DNA of 64,000 nt, from NCBI RefSeq assembly GCF_022808915.1, contig NZ_JAKZFS010000001.1:1380644-1444643 (forward strand), written 5' to 3'. This document shows positions 60,838 through 64,000 of the stretch, piece after piece (position 1 is the first letter of the stretch; every line of letters begins with the position of its first letter). The notes under the pieces were generated by a model. The model had not been told where the DNA came from, searched no databases, and saw nothing but the letters and a program-made list of their open reading frames with translations. This DNA comes from Fundidesulfovibrio terrae (GTDB lineage Bacteria; Desulfobacterota; Desulfovibrionia; Desulfovibrionales; Desulfovibrionaceae). A program made the translations under genes and the position numbers.

Positions 60838-61812
60838 ATGAAATCGAGATGGTTGCGAATCGGTATGGTGGTGCTGGCTTTGGGGCTGGCCGGAGCGGCT
60901 TTCGCCTTCGCCGCGTCCGCGGACGGCGGCAAGGCCATGGCTGAGGCCGCCCAGGCGGCGGGAGCCCCTGCCGGGCCGTGGTGGATGTGGCCCGCCATTC
61001 TGCTGGTCTTCTGCTTCGTGCTGGGCATCATCGCGGTGCTGGCCGGAGTGGGCGGGGGCGTGCTTTTCGTGCCCCTGGTCAGCGGCTTCTTCCCCTTCCA
61101 CCTCGACTTCGTTCGAGGCGCGGGCCTGCTGGTGGCCCTGGCCGGAGCCCTGGCCGCCGGCCCCGGTCTTCTCAAGCGTAACATGGCAAGCCTCAGGCTG
61201 GCCCTGCCCGTGGCGCTGATCGCCAGTTCCTGCGCCATCGTGGGCGCCATGATCGGCCTGGCCCTGCCCACCAACGTGGTGCAGACCTGCCTGGGCGCGA
61301 CGATCCTGTTCATCGCCATCCTGCTCCTGGTGTCCAAGAACACGGCCAAGCCGGTGGTCACCAAGCAGGACGCCGTGGGCTTGGCCCTGGGCATGAACGG
61401 CGTCTACTACGATCCCGCCACCTGCGAGACCGTGGAATGGAAGACCCACCGCACCCTGCCGGGCCTGCTTCTGTTCATCGTCATCGGCGTGATGGCGGGT
61501 ATGTTCGGCCTGGGCGCCGGATGGGCCAACGTGCCGGTGCTGAACCTCATGATGGGCGCGCCCCTCAAGGTCGCGGTGGGCACCTCCAAGTTCCTTCTTT
61601 CCATCACCGACACCTCCGCTGCCTGGATCTACCTGAACCAGGGGTGCGTCATCCCGCTCATGGCCATTCCCTCGGTGGTGGGCCTGATGTTCGGCTCGTT
61701 CGCGGGCGTGAAGCTCTTGGCCAAGGCCAAGCCCAAGTTCATCCGCTACATGGTCATCGGCGTGCTGCTGTTCTCCGGCTACAAGGCTTTGTCCAAGGGC
61801 CTGGGCTGGTAA
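60838..61812 (+). CDS. TauE/SafE-family sulfite (sulfonate) exporter
   Basis: A 324-residue transporter. A first signal/helix segment (about residues 7-24) precedes eight or so helices in two repeats. Repeat motifs are VGGGVLFVPLVSGFFPFHLD and FGLGAGWANVPVLNLMMGAP, with KFLLSITDTSAAWIYL after the second. Family members export sulfite, sulfoacetate or related anions; in a sulfate reducer sulfite or another sulfur oxyanion is reasonable. The gene is preceded by GGGAGAG and heads a five-gene transcript. Confidence 0.9.
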   Translation: MKSRWLRIGMVVLALGLAGAAFAFAASADGGKAMAEAAQAAGAPAGPWWMWPAILLVFCFVLGIIAVLAGVGGGVLFVPLVSGFFPFHLDFVRGAGLLVALAGALAAGPGLLKRNMASLRLALPVALIASSCAIVGAMIGLALPTNVVQTCLGATILFIAILLLVSKNTAKPVVTKQDAVGLALGMNGVYYDPATCETVEWKTHRTLPGLLLFIVIGVMAGMFGLGAGWANVPVLNLMMGAPLKVAVGTSKFLLSITDTSAAWIYLNQGCVIPLMAIPSVVGLMFGSFAGVKLLAKAKPKFIRYMVIGVLLFSGYKALSKGLGW

Positions 61813-61842
61813 ACCCGATTTCGAATCTCCAAGGAGTGAGTC

Positions 61843-62277
61843 ATGGCTGACAATACGAATGCCTGCACGCCCATCCAAACCCCCCAGGAGCAGGTCCAGT
61901 ACGCGGACATCCTGTTCTGGGGCTGCTGGGGCGGCCTGGCGCTGATGGCGCTGACCTATATCCTCTACGTTTCCGGCATCATGGCCCCGCACGTGGCCCT
62001 GGAAAAGGTCACGGTCCTGTGGTCGCAGCCCGTGAAGGTGTATCTCGAGCAGGGCAACGTGCCCCACGGCTGGGGCTGGGTGGTGCTTCTCGGCAAGGGT
62101 GACTTCCTGAACTTCCTGGGAATCGTCCTGCTCGCGGGGCTGACCATCATTGCCTACATCCCGCTTATTCCCGCGTTCCTGAAGAAGGGCGACACGAAGT
62201 TCGCAGTCATCGCCTTGCTCGAAGTGCTGGTGCTCGCCCTGGCGGCCTCCGGCCTCGTGGCCAGCGGCGGACACTAG
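61843..62277 (+). CDS. Three-helix membrane protein of unknown function
   Basis: A 144-residue protein with three clear helices (about residues 24-45, 88-108 and 120-138) and a periplasmic loop (VLWSQPVKVYLEQGNVPHGW). I recognise no named family with certainty. It is placed 30 bases after the TauE gene with its own AAGGAG, so it may be a transporter partner. Confidence 0.7.
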   Translation: MADNTNACTPIQTPQEQVQYADILFWGCWGGLALMALTYILYVSGIMAPHVALEKVTVLWSQPVKVYLEQGNVPHGWGWVVLLGKGDFLNFLGIVLLAGLTIIAYIPLIPAFLKKGDTKFAVIALLEVLVLALAASGLVASGGH

Positions 62278-62290
62278 GAGACACGGCCCC

Positions 62291-63450
<1,160 letters not shown>

Positions 63451-63454
<4 letters not shown>

Positions 63455-63807
63455 GAACCAAGCGCGTGCTCATCCCGCTTTTCAAGGACGAGGTGGCCCC
63501 CCGGTTCGACCTGGCCGCCGAGGCCCTGCTGGCCGAAGTCTCCCCCGAGGGAGGGATCGCGGTCCAGGATTCCCTGCTCCTCCAGCCTTCGGCCGACGGA
63601 TTGTGCGACCTGGTGCTCAGAAAGGACGTGGATGTGGTCATCTGCGGTGGAATCGAGGAGAAATATTACCATTATCTGCGCTGGAAACGTGTCGAGGTGC
63701 TGGACAACGTAGCCGCCAGGGCTCAAGCTGCCTTGGAACGCTACGCCAAGGGTTCGCTCAAGGCGGGCGACATCCTCTTCGCCATGGAGGAAGCGCATGC
63801 TCGGTGA
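63451..63807 (+). CDS. NifX/NafY-type (dinitrogenase cofactor) domain protein
   Basis: A 118-residue protein of the Fe-Mo cofactor-binding-like family (VLIPLFKDEVAPRFDLA; VDVVICGGIEEKYYHYL; GGIAVQDSLLL). Such small domains are common in sulfate reducers and bind metal clusters or nucleotides; no nitrogenase genes are here. The GTG at 63451 overlaps the preceding stop as GTGA. Confidence 0.82.
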
Positions 63808-64000
63808 CATCTTCACCCGGCATTTCCGGGATCTCCACACCAGCGACGACGCGATCTCGCCCGAGCGCTACGACACGCTCAAGCGCAAGATCGTCGGCCT
63901 TATGGCCGTGGTCACGCTCCTGCCGCTTCTGCTCATGGCGGGAATCAACTTCACCGAATTTCAGTCCACCATGTCACGCGAGGTGCAAAACCCGCTTCGC
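63797..64000 (+). CDS. Sensor histidine kinase, N-terminal part (cut by window end)
   Basis: The first 68 codons of a membrane protein, starting at the ATG at 63797 behind GGAGGA and overlapping the previous gene by 11 bases. A cytosolic stretch (LGDIFTRHFRDLHTSDDA) leads into a transmembrane helix (IVGLMAVVTLLPLLLMAGIN) and an extracytoplasmic region. This N-terminus is typical of Desulfovibrio membrane sensor kinases. The kinase domain lies beyond the window, so the class is inferred. Confidence 0.55.
   Translation, partial: MLGDIFTRHFRDLHTSDDAISPERYDTLKRKIVGLMAVVTLLPLLLMAGINFTEFQSTMSREVQNPLR

Overview
The window looks like a chromosomal segment of a GC-rich member of the Desulfovibrionales (Desulfovibrio/Fundidesulfovibrio type). 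The evidence is the gene content: lactate-permease-type carriers, sigma-54 activators, an NrfD-type molybdoenzyme, an Ehr/Hyf complex, LarBCE and a PAS-type chemoreceptor. This is inferred from family content and codon use, not from a marker gene.

Layout. 1-2524: core metabolism (pgk-tpiA-secG, tRNA-Leu GAG, strong terminator). 2551-7747: a hybrid histidine kinase, an ICMT-like membrane methyltransferase, a tiny putative lipoprotein, a small membrane protein and a CdaR-type regulator. 8017-13030: a glycolate/glycerate/lactate-type permease with a glycerate 2-kinase, presumably controlled by the divergent CdaR; then a secreted metallo-beta-lactamase-fold hydrolase and a DUF599 membrane protein. 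13877-16315: an unusual single gene with a signal peptide and two tandem Cache sensor domains fused to a full LldP-type permease.

16648-31502: a metalloid (arsenic) island. It holds ArsR, an ArsP-type permease, a small thioredoxin, a DGC protein, a periplasmic thioredoxin, CcdA, Acr3, an NHLP-leader-like Cys-tailed small protein, a LysR regulator with a clear dyad operator, a C_GCAxxG_C_C protein, a second DGC protein, ArsM, SigZ and a second ArsR. It ends with a three-gene molybdoenzyme operon (B-C-A) whose catalytic subunit is most like tetrathionate reductase TtrA. No arsenate reductase ArsC is visible.

32021-42163 (minus strand): an energy-converting-hydrogenase-related (Ehr) operon. A fused HTH-EIIA(Ntr) protein comes first, then two HyfB paralogues, HyfC, HyfE, HyfF, a HyfG-like large subunit that has lost the [NiFe] cysteines, and a ferredoxin-HyfI fusion. 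42835-47619 (minus): a complete cyoABCD-ctaB quinol oxidase operon of bo3 type. This is notable in a presumed sulfate reducer.

47987-55627: an acyltransferase, a scar of an RND efflux system beside an AraC regulator, nickel-pincer cofactor genes larC-larE-larB (LarC with a large His-rich insert, LarE with three cysteines), an iron-sulfur aldo/keto reductase, an IS3-family remnant and tRNA-Thr(CGT). 55710-64000: a small unknown protein, a PAS-containing chemoreceptor, a Cys-rich small protein, a CheY-like regulator, and a sigma-54 module. The module is an activator gene divergent from a TauE operon with a -24/-12 promoter and a set of matching palindromes. The TauE operon continues with a three-helix protein, a degenerate AAA+ activator-like protein, a NifX-like protein and a sensor kinase cut by the window end.

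The items most worth following up are the Cache2-LldP fusion, the NHLP-like Cys-tailed peptide in the arsenic island, the Ehr complex without a [NiFe] site, and the palindrome/sigma-54/TauE regulatory module.
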